The notes under the pieces: generated by a model
Databases searched by the model: none
Told to the model about the DNA's origin: nothing
Seen by the model: the letters and a program-made list of their open reading frames with translations, nothing else
Translations under genes and position numbers: made by a program
Assembly: GCA_963698535.1 (NCBI GenBank)
Contig: CAVORD010000001.1
Span: 1,922,001-1,986,000, forward strand
From: CAVORD01 sp963698535
GTDB taxonomy: Bacteria > Bacteroidota > Bacteroidia > Bacteroidales > VadinHA17
Direction of reading: 5' to 3'
DNA: 64,000 bases
Shown: positions 29,142 through 35,659 of the stretch, in pieces
How positions within the stretch are numbered: the first letter of the stretch is position 1
How the letters are laid out: the number at the start of each line of letters is the position of its first letter

Positions 29142-29672
29142 ATGTTTATAAAGAAAACAACCCTGCTGATCGCCCTGATAGTAATGATGGGAGCAACTGT
29201 ATCAGCACAGACATTTAAGTACATCGGTGCTGACAAGTGTAAAATGTGTCACAACAAACCAGCAACCGGTGAACAGTACAAAAAGTGGACAGAGGAGAGC
29301 CATTCAAAGGCTTTAAAATCTCTCTCCAACCCTGCTTCTCTGGAGTATGCAAAGAAGAACGGTATTGCCGATCCAGCAAAAGAGCAGAAGTGTCTTAAGT
29401 GCCACTCCACTTTCCATTCAATTGATGCAAAACTTCAGGGAGGAATCCTGCCTTACGAAGGTGTTTCATGCGAATCATGCCATGGACCAGGCAGTGCTTA
29501 CAAGGCTCCAACAATTATGAAAGACCAGGCTCTATCAATTAAGAATGGCCTTATAGTACCAACCAAGGAGACTTGCGTTGCATGCCACAATAAAGAGAAT
29601 CCTTTCTACAAGGAGTTTAACTATGAGGCAGCTCTGAAGAAAATCGCTCATCCTAATCCTGCTGCCAAGTAG
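29142..29672 (+). CDS. Periplasmic tetraheme c-type cytochrome
   Basis: 176 residues with a signal peptide ending ATVSAQ. Four CxxCH heme sites are visible: CKMCH (about 32), CLKCH (about 86), CESCH (about 117) and CVACH (about 147). Arrangement and GVSCESCHGPGS resemble the cytochrome c554-like multiheme family. It could shuttle electrons between an inner-membrane quinol oxidase and a periplasmic or extracellular acceptor. No cytochrome maturation genes or partner oxidoreductase are next to it; it is followed by a strong terminator, so it is monocistronic. It is the only clear respiratory gene in the window. Confidence 0.93.
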   Translation: MFIKKTTLLIALIVMMGATVSAQTFKYIGADKCKMCHNKPATGEQYKKWTEESHSKALKSLSNPASLEYAKKNGIADPAKEQKCLKCHSTFHSIDAKLQGGILPYEGVSCESCHGPGSAYKAPTIMKDQALSIKNGLIVPTKETCVACHNKENPFYKEFNYEAALKKIAHPNPAAK

Positions 29673-29696
29673 TATTAGCTTAAGATATAAGATAAA

Positions 29697-29733
29697 GAAC
29701 CCCATAACCGAAAGGTTACGGGGTTCTTTTTTT
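29697..29733 (+). terminator. Rho-independent terminator after the cytochrome
   Basis: GAACCCCATAACC-GAAA-GGTTACGGGGTTC (one A-C mismatch) followed by seven T residues. Confidence 0.92.
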
Positions 29734-29774
29734 GTGCAAAGAATGGTCTTTACCAGTCCCTGAAAGGTTAATGT

Positions 29775-29954
29775 CTACTTTTTCCAGTCGGCAATTATTA
29801 TTTTATCACCAACCAGCTTAACATCAAGTTTTTGCTTGGCTCTCCACCCCAATTTTACAATATATTCCCTGGGTATGGTAAGGGCATAGCTGCTCCCGCC
29901 GGCTGTTTTCTGCAGACTGCGGATGTTTCGCTCTTCAGATTTCCTGTTTGCCAT
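29775..29954 (-). CDS. Small AbrB/SpoVT-like DNA-binding protein
   Basis: 59 residues from ATG 29954 to TAG 29777-29775. After a basic start (MANRKSEERNIRSLQ), the sequence KTAGGSSYALTIPREYIVKLGW...KLDVKLVGDKIIIADW fits the swapped-hairpin AbrB fold, in which a strand-Pro-x-x-hydrophobic segment (LTIPREYI) is typical. Such proteins are transition-state regulators or the antitoxin part of toxin-antitoxin pairs. No toxin gene is adjacent. The AT-rich array just upstream (29960-30017) could be its own operator. Confidence 0.75.
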   Translation of the reverse strand: MANRKSEERNIRSLQKTAGGSSYALTIPREYIVKLGWRAKQKLDVKLVGDKIIIADWKK

Positions 29955-29959
29955 AGTTT

Positions 29960-30017
29960 AATAATTATGTAATTAATTATATAGTTAACTACTGAGTTAA
30001 TTACTGAGATAACTACT
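29960..30017. repeat. AT-rich array of short imperfect palindromes
   Basis: Runs of TAATTA, GTTAAC and ACTGAGTTAA words directly upstream of the AbrB-like gene. The words ATGTAATTAATTAT and ACTGAGTTAA recur at 52231-52284, the only other such array seen here. Confidence 0.7.
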
Positions 30018-30057
30018 GCAATTTAAGACTTTTATCCTGATAAGAAACAGGGTATTG

Positions 30058-30933
30058 CTACGAAAGAATGGATTTAAGTTCTTCAAAGGAGCCCGATCCG
30101 CTTTTCATGTCTGATCCTGACCCTGAGAAAGATAGTCTCAGGATGCCTCCTGCCAGGATCTTTTTCCCCTTGAATTTTGTTGTCAGCTCTTCTGAGATCC
30201 TCTCAGGATCAATCTGCCGGGAGGGAGATAAAACATATGTAACAACAATATCAGGGTTCCAGGAAGTGCTGGCAGCCACTGCGGATTCAAATGGAGTATT
30301 AGCCCCGAGGTAGAGAGTATTATGACCCCACTTGCGTATAAAGTAGTTGTAACAGAGCAGAGGAATCTCATGGTATTCATTTTCAGGCAGGAAAAGAAGG
30401 ACCTTTTTGCTTCCTGCACTCTTCTCCAGTGGCAAAGAATCGATCGCAGAAATGATCTTCTGCCTGATTATATTAGTTGCAAAATGCTCCGTCGCTATCC
30501 CTGCAGAACCTGTCTGCCACATTATACCTATCCTCCTTAGGAAGGGGAAAATTAATCCCGATATGGTGAATTCAAAACCCTTTTCCATCACCGATCTTAC
30601 AAGGATTCTGTTAATCTCCGACTCATCATGAGACAATGTGGCAACAACAAGTGCATCGGTCTGGGTATCCTTATTAAAAAGCTCCCTCGAGATGAAAGAG
30701 ACCTTCTCATCTATCTCATCGCCGGTGAGGGTCGCTATCCTGGAGATCTTAAACCCGTTACGTTTCAGGATGGCAATGTTTATTATCATCCTTAACTGGT
30801 CGTCTCCGTAAAGCCTCCTGTTTGTCTCTGTCCTTTCGGGATTGATAAAACTGTAACGACGCTCCCATACACGTATTGTATGAGCATTTATTCCCGACAG
30901 TATTTCCAGGTCCTTTATTGAGTACTTCTCCAT
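30058..30933 (-). CDS. MerR-family regulator with B12-binding domain, CarH-like
   Basis: 291 residues. MerR helix-turn-helix at the N-terminus (about 1-70, YSIKDLEILSGINAHTIRVWERRY), a helical bundle (about 80-170) with the motif W-x9-EH (WQTGSAGIATEH) that in CarH caps adenosylcobalamin, and a Rossmann B12-binding domain (about 175-291). At the place of the usual DxHxxG the sequence reads PENEYHEIPL, keeping the E-x-H that gives the lower histidine ligand. CarH-type proteins repress in the dark as B12-bound tetramers and release DNA in light; related proteins are not all light sensors. Its target is not clear; the neighbouring fasciclin gene is on the same strand upstream, not an obvious carotenoid gene. 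Confidence 0.88.
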   Translation of the reverse strand: MEKYSIKDLEILSGINAHTIRVWERRYSFINPERTETNRRLYGDDQLRMIINIAILKRNGFKISRIATLTGDEIDEKVSFISRELFNKDTQTDALVVATLSHDESEINRILVRSVMEKGFEFTISGLIFPFLRRIGIMWQTGSAGIATEHFATNIIRQKIISAIDSLPLEKSAGSKKVLLFLPENEYHEIPLLCYNYFIRKWGHNTLYLGANTPFESAVAASTSWNPDIVVTYVLSPSRQIDPERISEELTTKFKGKKILAGGILRLSFSGSGSDMKSGSGSFEELKSILS

Positions 30934-31047
30934 CTTTTCTTCTCTATTCTAAATATAATTAATAATAATGAGAGGGGTAAAGTATGTGATAAATAAAAAA
31001 AATCTGCAACAATAATTGCAGATTTTTCTTTCGGTGGGATATGAATA

Positions 31048-31974
31048 TTACTTAGCGGGAGATGCCGGCAAAAGTACCTTGTCTATTGCGTGAACGACAC
31101 CATTTGTTGCCTGTACATCGGTTACAATTATGTCAGCATCAATATTTATTGCTGGTGATGGACTTAATGTGACCTCTATCGGACCGTTAAGTGTCTGAAC
31201 GGTACCTGCTGAGAGCTGTGCAGCCCTTACATTGCCGCTTACAACGTGATACTGAAGGATCGGAATGAGCTGCTCCTTTGTCAGTTGTGCAATACCTGTT
31301 ACTCCAAGTTCAGTAAAGAGGGCTTCAAAAGCTGCATTTGTCGGTGCAAATACCGTGAAAGGTCCGGCTCCTTTGAGTGTTTCAACCAGTTCAGCTTTTA
31401 CAACAGCCTCCACCAGAATGCTGAATGAACTGTTGGCAATAGCCTGGTCAACTACTGTTGGCGGGAGAAGAACCTTATCAATTGCGTGTATGACACCATT
31501 CTTGACATCCACATCAGCAATAACAACAGTTGAGCTGTTGTTGATCTTAACATTCATGCCAACATTGATATTCATACTTATTGCATCGTTATTTCTCTTA
31601 CTCAGGGAATTGAAATAACCTGTAGAGAGCATGGCTGCCTTTTTCTCCTCTCCTAATACGTGGTATAAGAGAATAGGTGTAAGGGCCTCAGCTGAAAGAT
31701 CGGCAACACCCGAAACACCAAGCTGACTGAATAGAGCTGTGAATGCGTCGTTTGTTGGTGCAAACACAGTAAAGTTTCCCTCTCCGTTGAGAACATCAAC
31801 CAGATCAGCTTTAGTTAAAGCATCAACCAGAATTGAGAAGTTGTTGTTTGAGACTGCGTACTCAGCAATTGTCATATCCATTACTGATTTCTCTTTTTCC
31901 TCTTTTTCGCATGATGCAAAAATTAGTGTGGAAAAAATCATAAATACCGTAAAAATAGTTCCTAGCTTTTTCAT
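31048..31974 (-). CDS. Lipoprotein with two fasciclin (FAS1) domains
   Basis: 308 residues. The lipobox (LIFASC, about 17-22) gives a surface or periplasmic lipoprotein. FAS1 domain 1 (about 35-165) and domain 2 (about 172-305) each carry FTVFAPTNDAF or FTVFAPTNAAF (H1 motif) and NGVIHAIDKVLLP or NGVVHAIDKVLLP (H2 motif). FAS1 domains mediate adhesion. It reads toward the CarH-like gene, with 114 nt between them; co-transcription is possible but not shown. A short inverted AT-rich stretch at 31005-31030 (TCTGCAACAATAATTGCAGA) may be its terminator. Confidence 0.93.
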   Translation of the reverse strand: MKKLGTIFTVFMIFSTLIFASCEKEEKEKSVMDMTIAEYAVSNNNFSILVDALTKADLVDVLNGEGNFTVFAPTNDAFTALFSQLGVSGVADLSAEALTPILLYHVLGEEKKAAMLSTGYFNSLSKRNNDAISMNINVGMNVKINNSSTVVIADVDVKNGVIHAIDKVLLPPTVVDQAIANSSFSILVEAVVKAELVETLKGAGPFTVFAPTNAAFEALFTELGVTGIAQLTKEQLIPILQYHVVSGNVRAAQLSAGTVQTLNGPIEVTLSPSPAINIDADIIVTDVQATNGVVHAIDKVLLPASPAK

Positions 31975-32539
31975 GAGTTCTGTTTTTTATTTGGTTTATG
32001 AAGAAGAAACATCATGAAGATTATTTTGTTCATATTTTTGTTCGTTTATTTAGTCATTTATACTGCTAAACAGGTTCTATAGTGGCTTATTCTATACCAT
32101 ATATACTTGATTATTTGTCTATTACAGTATGTTAAAAAAATTTATATTATTTTATATTTTTTTCTGTATTTTTATTCATTTGTCATATTGACATCATAAA
32201 TTCCACCTTGTTTTACAGGGTCATTACCCCTCGTAATCTTCTTTATTCTCTTTTTCCCTACGGCTGAAGCCAGTGGAATTTGTATTAAAATATTAAAAGG
32301 GCATTAGCCCAATATATAAGTGGTGGTGGATTAGCTTCGGTGATCCTGGAGGGGGTGATCAATAAACAATAGCCCGTTAGTGCCTGCGGGGATTTTCTTT
32401 CCAGCCGGTCGCAAATTTCTTGTATAGTCAAATGCCGTTGGCTTAAGCCAATGGCATAAGTGTTGTGATGTTAAGAGGACTTCAGTCCAATAAATATGTA
32501 ACGCGGATTACCTCCGGTGATCCGGTCTGGGGTGGCCAT
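31975..32539. repeat. Gene-free stretch with degenerate two-copy palindromic repeat
   Basis: 31975-32230 is AT-rich with nothing recognisable. 32262-32400 and 32430-32570 are two diverged copies of one unit, each with short palindromic words (GGCTTAAGCC, GGGCATTAGCCC, GGACTTCAGTCC), a GGATTA...CCGGTGATCC block and the same end, AGCCCGTTAGTGCCTGCGG. The period is about 165-170 bp. Such units are typical of REP-like intergenic repeats. No coding frame is credible. Confidence 0.65.
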
Positions 32540-32658
32540 TCAACAAAAGCCCGTTAGTGCCTGCGGCACTTCGCGGGTTTGTTTCATTGCCCGCTCATGC
32601 AAGCATGGCGGGCATGAAATAAAAAACCCGCCAGCGAAGCTGAACGGGCTTTTGTTGA
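32540..32658. repeat. Nested 119-bp compound inverted repeat next to tRNA-Cys
   Basis: Outer arms TCAACAAAAGCCCGTT (32540-32555) and AACGGGCTTTTGTTGA (32643-32658) are a perfect 16-bp pair. Inside, CTTCGCGGGTTT pairs imperfectly with AAACCCGCCAGCGAAG, and TGCCCGC with GCGGGCA. The right end touches the 3' end of tRNA-Cys, so on the minus strand it would fold just after the tRNA. Confidence 0.8.
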
Positions 32659-32728
32659 GGTCGGTGGCGGATTCGAACCGCCGTACCTGGTTTTGCAGAC
32701 CAATGCCTAGCCACTCGGCCAACCGACC
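32658..32728 (-). tRNA. tRNA-Cys (anticodon GCA)
   Basis: 71 nt cloverleaf on the minus strand. The acceptor stem GGTCGGT / ACCGACC pairs perfectly, the discriminator base is U (as expected for tRNA-Cys), the anticodon loop reads CT-GCA-AA, and the T-arm is GGCGG-TTCGAAT-CCGCC. No encoded CCA. Confidence 0.95.
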
Positions 32729-33084
32729 CTGATTATATAACTCTTGTACATTAAAGAACATCTTCTTCACCCCCTTGGGTGGCGGATTGCTCATCATCTC
32801 CTTCAGACATGCTTCGCGAGCTCTCTCCTTTCAGTCGTTCGGTTCGAACCGCCTTTGCCACTCCTGTCCGCCGAAGCTTTAGCGAAGGCGGGCGGCCAAC
32901 CGACCCTGATTATATAACTCTTGTACATTAAAGAACATCTTCTTCACCCCCTTGGGTGGCGGATTGCTCATCATGTCCTTCAGACATGCTTCGTGAGCTC
33001 TCTCCTTTCAGTCGTTCGGTTCGAACCGCCTTTGCCACTCCTGTCCGCCGAAGCTTTAGCGAAGGCGGGCGGCCAACCGACCCT
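32716..33084. repeat. 177-bp tandem duplication carrying tRNA-Cys-derived ends and a REP-like palindrome
   Basis: The word CGGCCAACCGACCCTG, the 5' end of tRNA-Cys in reverse, occurs at 32716, 32893 and 33070, exactly 177 bp apart. Between them lie two almost identical units (32729-32892 and 32906-33069). Each unit contains the tRNA upstream DNA, a T-arm-like palindrome (CGGTTCGAACCGCC at 32840 and 33017) and the palindrome TCCGCCGAAGCTTTAGCGAA near its end. Confidence 0.9.
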
Positions 33085-33293
33085 GTGCTCCGTAGCTCAA
33101 AGAGCGAAGGAGTACCATATAATAGTTATCAAAAACTCAAAAGAACAATTCTGCCTCCCGCCCCGCGGATTACCTTGTCCCGTTTTACCGGGTCCTGGCA
33201 AACTTAACGTTCGAGGTGCAAAAATAACAAAAATCGGATAATAACAAGTCACAATTGATTGTTACAGATAATTACCGGGACAGGACCCTGATC

Positions 33294-33702
33294 CTACTTC
33301 TCCACAATGGTTAGACAATAACAGGTTTCTCCGGCATACACATCTATCCAGTACTCCTTGCCTCCTTTCTTTAGCGTGAGTGTCGACTGGTTGCCGCCAA
33401 ACTCATAAACCACTCTGCCTCCGGCACTCTTTATCATGCTTGCATGACTCTCAAGCACCTTCGAGGGAACAGTCTTTGTCGTCGACTCATAGTAGATGTA
33501 GGTCAAGACTACCCTCCACTTTGCTCGTAACATTGAGGCCGGTTTTAAACGCATGCTCACCGGGATCCTCATTGTAATAGTCGGTTATCGTGTAGCCTTT
33601 CATCCGACCAAACAGAACGTGATCTTTACTTCCTTCCATGTCCTGTGCCCTGAGCACTAAGGGAAGAAAAATAACCAGCATAAAAATGATTGATCTTTTC
33701 AT
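33294..33702 (-). CDS. Exported DUF4892-like protein with one frameshift
   Basis: The first frame (from ATG 33702) has a signal peptide (MKRSIIFMLVIFLPLVLRAQ) and DHVLFGRMKGYTITDYYNED. The second continues with LTYIYYESTTKTVPSKVLES, IKSAGGRVVYEFGG and KEYWIDVYAGETCYCLTIVEK to 33294. Removing one A in GAGGGTAGTCTTGACC near 33510 gives about 135 residues. This pattern (DHxLF-RMxGY, then AGG-VLYE) is seen in the N-terminal half of DUF4892/OmpA-like outer-membrane proteins, but no OmpA peptidoglycan-binding domain follows here. A role in the envelope is likely; the exact function is unknown. Confidence 0.65.
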
Positions 33703-33809
33703 GACTCAATTATTATGTAACAAGTAGCGTATACCTGACATAAATTTATGCAAAAAAAAGATGACCAAATGAATCTTTGATCATCTTTTAATGTGATAAT
33801 ATAACTGAC

Positions 33810-34160
33810 TTATCTGGTGATGGATACAGATACCGATCCTATCTTACCGCCCATGGGTGGGTTCATTTTTCTTATCTTTACTGTCGCCTTGCCTATACCA
33901 GGCATCTCACGGTGAAGTGAGTCAAGAATACGAGATGCAACATGTTCAAGAAGCTTCGAGGTTACTTTCATCTCATTGCTTACTACCCGGTAGGCAATCT
34001 GATAATCGGCAGCATCAGATAGTGCGTCGGAGAGAGCAGCCTTATCAGTGTCGGTCTCAAATTCCAGGTCAACAATGAACTTGTTGCCGGTGAGCTGCTC
34101 CTCCGCGAAATGGCCGTGCAGCGACTGAAACTCCATTCCTTCTATCCTTATTGTTCCCAT
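33810..34160 (-). CDS. folB: Dihydroneopterin aldolase
   Basis: 116 residues from the ATG at 34160 (MGTIRIEGMEFQSLHGHFAEE), chosen because FolB proteins begin with this strand; an upstream ATG at 34202 would add 14 non-conserved residues. Catalytic and substrate motifs: the DAADYQIAYRVV segment, KLLEHVASRILDSL with the conserved Glu, and the C-terminal ATVKIRKMNPPMGG. It makes 6-hydroxymethyl-dihydropterin in folate synthesis. No other folate gene is adjacent. Confidence 0.93.
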   Translation of the reverse strand: MGTIRIEGMEFQSLHGHFAEEQLTGNKFIVDLEFETDTDKAALSDALSDAADYQIAYRVVSNEMKVTSKLLEHVASRILDSLHREMPGIGKATVKIRKMNPPMGGKIGSVSVSITR

Positions 34161-34288
34161 AAGTATTGAAAATAAAAGACTAAAGTACTTAAAGTGAGCC
34201 AAAGTTTAAAAAGTAAAAGGCTCCGTCCTCCGACATTGTCAGACGTAGCTTTAGCAAAATCTGAAGTTTTAACGAAGGAGGATTGCAA

Positions 34289-34361
34289 GTCGGAGATCCT
34301 GACCGACTGGAAGGAGTCGAAGATCCTGACCGAGCTATGCGAGCGTCAGGGCGTCAGGGTT
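34289..34361. repeat. 73-bp direct repeat, copy 1
   Basis: Begins GTCGGAGATCCTGACCGACT and is identical to 35351-35423. The two copies bracket the membrane protein/winged-helix gene pair. It contains CCTGACCGA and AGCGTCAGG inverted words that recur in altered form at 52110-52200. The region 34203-34288 before it is also non-coding. Confidence 0.88.
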
Positions 34362-34410
34362 ACAGGTTGTAAGTTTAAAATGAAGGTTAAATAATTAAAA
34401 TCTTTAAATA

Positions 34411-34442
34411 TTTGGTTTATATTATAAAGTAGTTTATATTTG
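34411..34442 (+). promoter_or_regulatory. Bacteroidota-type promoter of the membrane protein/wHTH operon
   Basis: TTTG (34411-34414), 20 nt, TATATTTG (34435-34442), 24 nt before the ATG at 34466. Confidence 0.75.
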
Positions 34443-34465
34443 CAAAGTGTTTAATAACTATTTCA

Positions 34466-35050
34466 ATGGAAAAAGATAATCTGACAAACGAAGAGAGCCT
34501 TAAGATCATTACAAGCATGATCAATCAGGCAAAAGTGAATGTAAGAAACAGCAGTTTTCATCTGCTATTCTGGGGATGGCTCATATTCATATGCAGCTTA
34601 TCCGATTATATCCTCTACCAGTTTTTTGACTATACCAATTCATATTATGTCTGGCTATTCGTTGTCCCCGGTATCTTTGTATCAATGATATATGGATTCA
34701 GGAACGGACGCAAGAGCAGGATATCTACGTATGCCGACGGTTTGTATATGTGGCTATGGATCGCTTTTATGATAACAGCCATAATCCTTTTTGTCCTTAT
34801 GATAGACCGTCCTCAGGCATTTGGTCCATTTATGCTTTTGCTTGCCGGCTTTCCAACATTTATGTCGGGCATAATCCTGAAGTTCAAACCACTGGTTATC
34901 GGAGGGCTTATTTTTTGGCTGCTGAGTCTCATTTCCGGCTTCCTTAGTCCGGAGATTGCCCCTCTTGCAATGCCCGTTGCTGTGATCACCGGTTATCTCG
35001 TTCCCGGATATCTTCTTAAAATAAGAAATGGCCATGGCGACATTCAATGA
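34466..35050 (+). CDS. Six-helix hypothetical membrane protein
   Basis: 194 residues, with a polar N-terminus (MEKDNLTNEESLKIITSMI) followed by five or six hydrophobic segments, including FHLLFWGWLIFICSLSDYIL, YVWLFVVPGIFVSMIYGF and IALFVMLIDRPQ-type regions. No catalytic motif is seen. Proteins like this often stand directly before a small winged-helix regulator in Bacteroidota, as here (23-nt overlap), so the protein may be a membrane sensor or transporter controlled by, or controlling, the regulator. Function unknown. Confidence 0.75.
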   Translation: MEKDNLTNEESLKIITSMINQAKVNVRNSSFHLLFWGWLIFICSLSDYILYQFFDYTNSYYVWLFVVPGIFVSMIYGFRNGRKSRISTYADGLYMWLWIAFMITAIILFVLMIDRPQAFGPFMLLLAGFPTFMSGIILKFKPLVIGGLIFWLLSLISGFLSPEIAPLAMPVAVITGYLVPGYLLKIRNGHGDIQ

Positions 35051-35330
35051 TCTTGATCCCCTCCTCCACTCGCAGCTTAGACTTGCCATTATCTCTATCC
35101 TGGCAGGAGCGGAGGTGGCGGATTTCACCTACATACAGGATAAAACCTCCGCAACAGCAGGTAATCTGAGCGTACAGATAAGCAAACTGAAGGATGCAGG
35201 CTATATTTCCGTGGAGAAGAAATTCAGGGGCAACTATCCGGTTACCCTTTGCCACATCACACCTCTTGGGATGCAGAAATTCAGGGAGTATGTAGATGCG
35301 CTGAAGGATTATCTGAAGACGGGAGAGTAA
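35028..35330 (+). CDS. Small winged-helix transcriptional regulator
   Basis: 100 residues in one domain: LLHSQLRLAIISILAGAEVADFTYIQDKTSATAGNLSVQISKL contains the helix-turn-helix (about 10-52), and GYISVEKKFRGNYPVTLCHITPLG is the wing (about 56-79). This is the HTH_34/PadR-MarR-like type of stand-alone DNA-binding domain. It overlaps the upstream membrane protein gene by 23 nt; a second ATG at 35034 is also possible. Autoregulation from the promoter at 34411-34442 is likely but not shown. Confidence 0.83.
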   Translation: MAMATFNDLDPLLHSQLRLAIISILAGAEVADFTYIQDKTSATAGNLSVQISKLKDAGYISVEKKFRGNYPVTLCHITPLGMQKFREYVDALKDYLKTGE

Positions 35331-35350
35331 GAGGCATTGTCAAGTTGCAG

Positions 35351-35423
35351 GTCGGAGATCCTGACCGACTGGAAGGAGTCGAAGATCCTGACCGAGCTAT
35401 GCGAGCGTCAGGGCGTCAGGGTT
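35351..35423. repeat. 73-bp direct repeat, copy 2
   Basis: Identical to 34289-34361. Both are flanked by GGTTGCAGGTCACAGG-like words. The rest of 35331-35659 is non-coding, with runs of TTGCAACCTGCAAC near 35580-35610 and TACTTTTG at 35633-35640, a possible -7 element for glnS. Confidence 0.88.
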
Positions 35424-35659
35424 GCAGGTCACAGGTTGCAGGTTATTATGTGAGAAGGTAATGGATTTTGGGGAAATTCTTTAAAAACTTAAGGACGGCA
35501 GTTACAATTCCCCTCCGGATCTGTTACTGCCTGGCCTGAGATTTTCCTGAATAAAATTAAATCAACTAAACACAAAACAACTTGCAACCTGCAACTTGCA
35601 ACCTGCAACTTTCTTTTGTTCCTTTTTCCTGCTACTTTTGTATTCTTATCAAATAACGT

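Noticed and set aside
29960..30017. CRISPR-like array
   Set aside because: The repeats are 6-10 bp, imperfect and without regular spacers, and no cas genes are present.
32517..33241. Several 66-106 residue open frames across the tRNA-Cys repeats
   Set aside because: They run through the tRNA, its hairpin and the tandem duplication, contain repeat-encoded words and have no protein-like composition.
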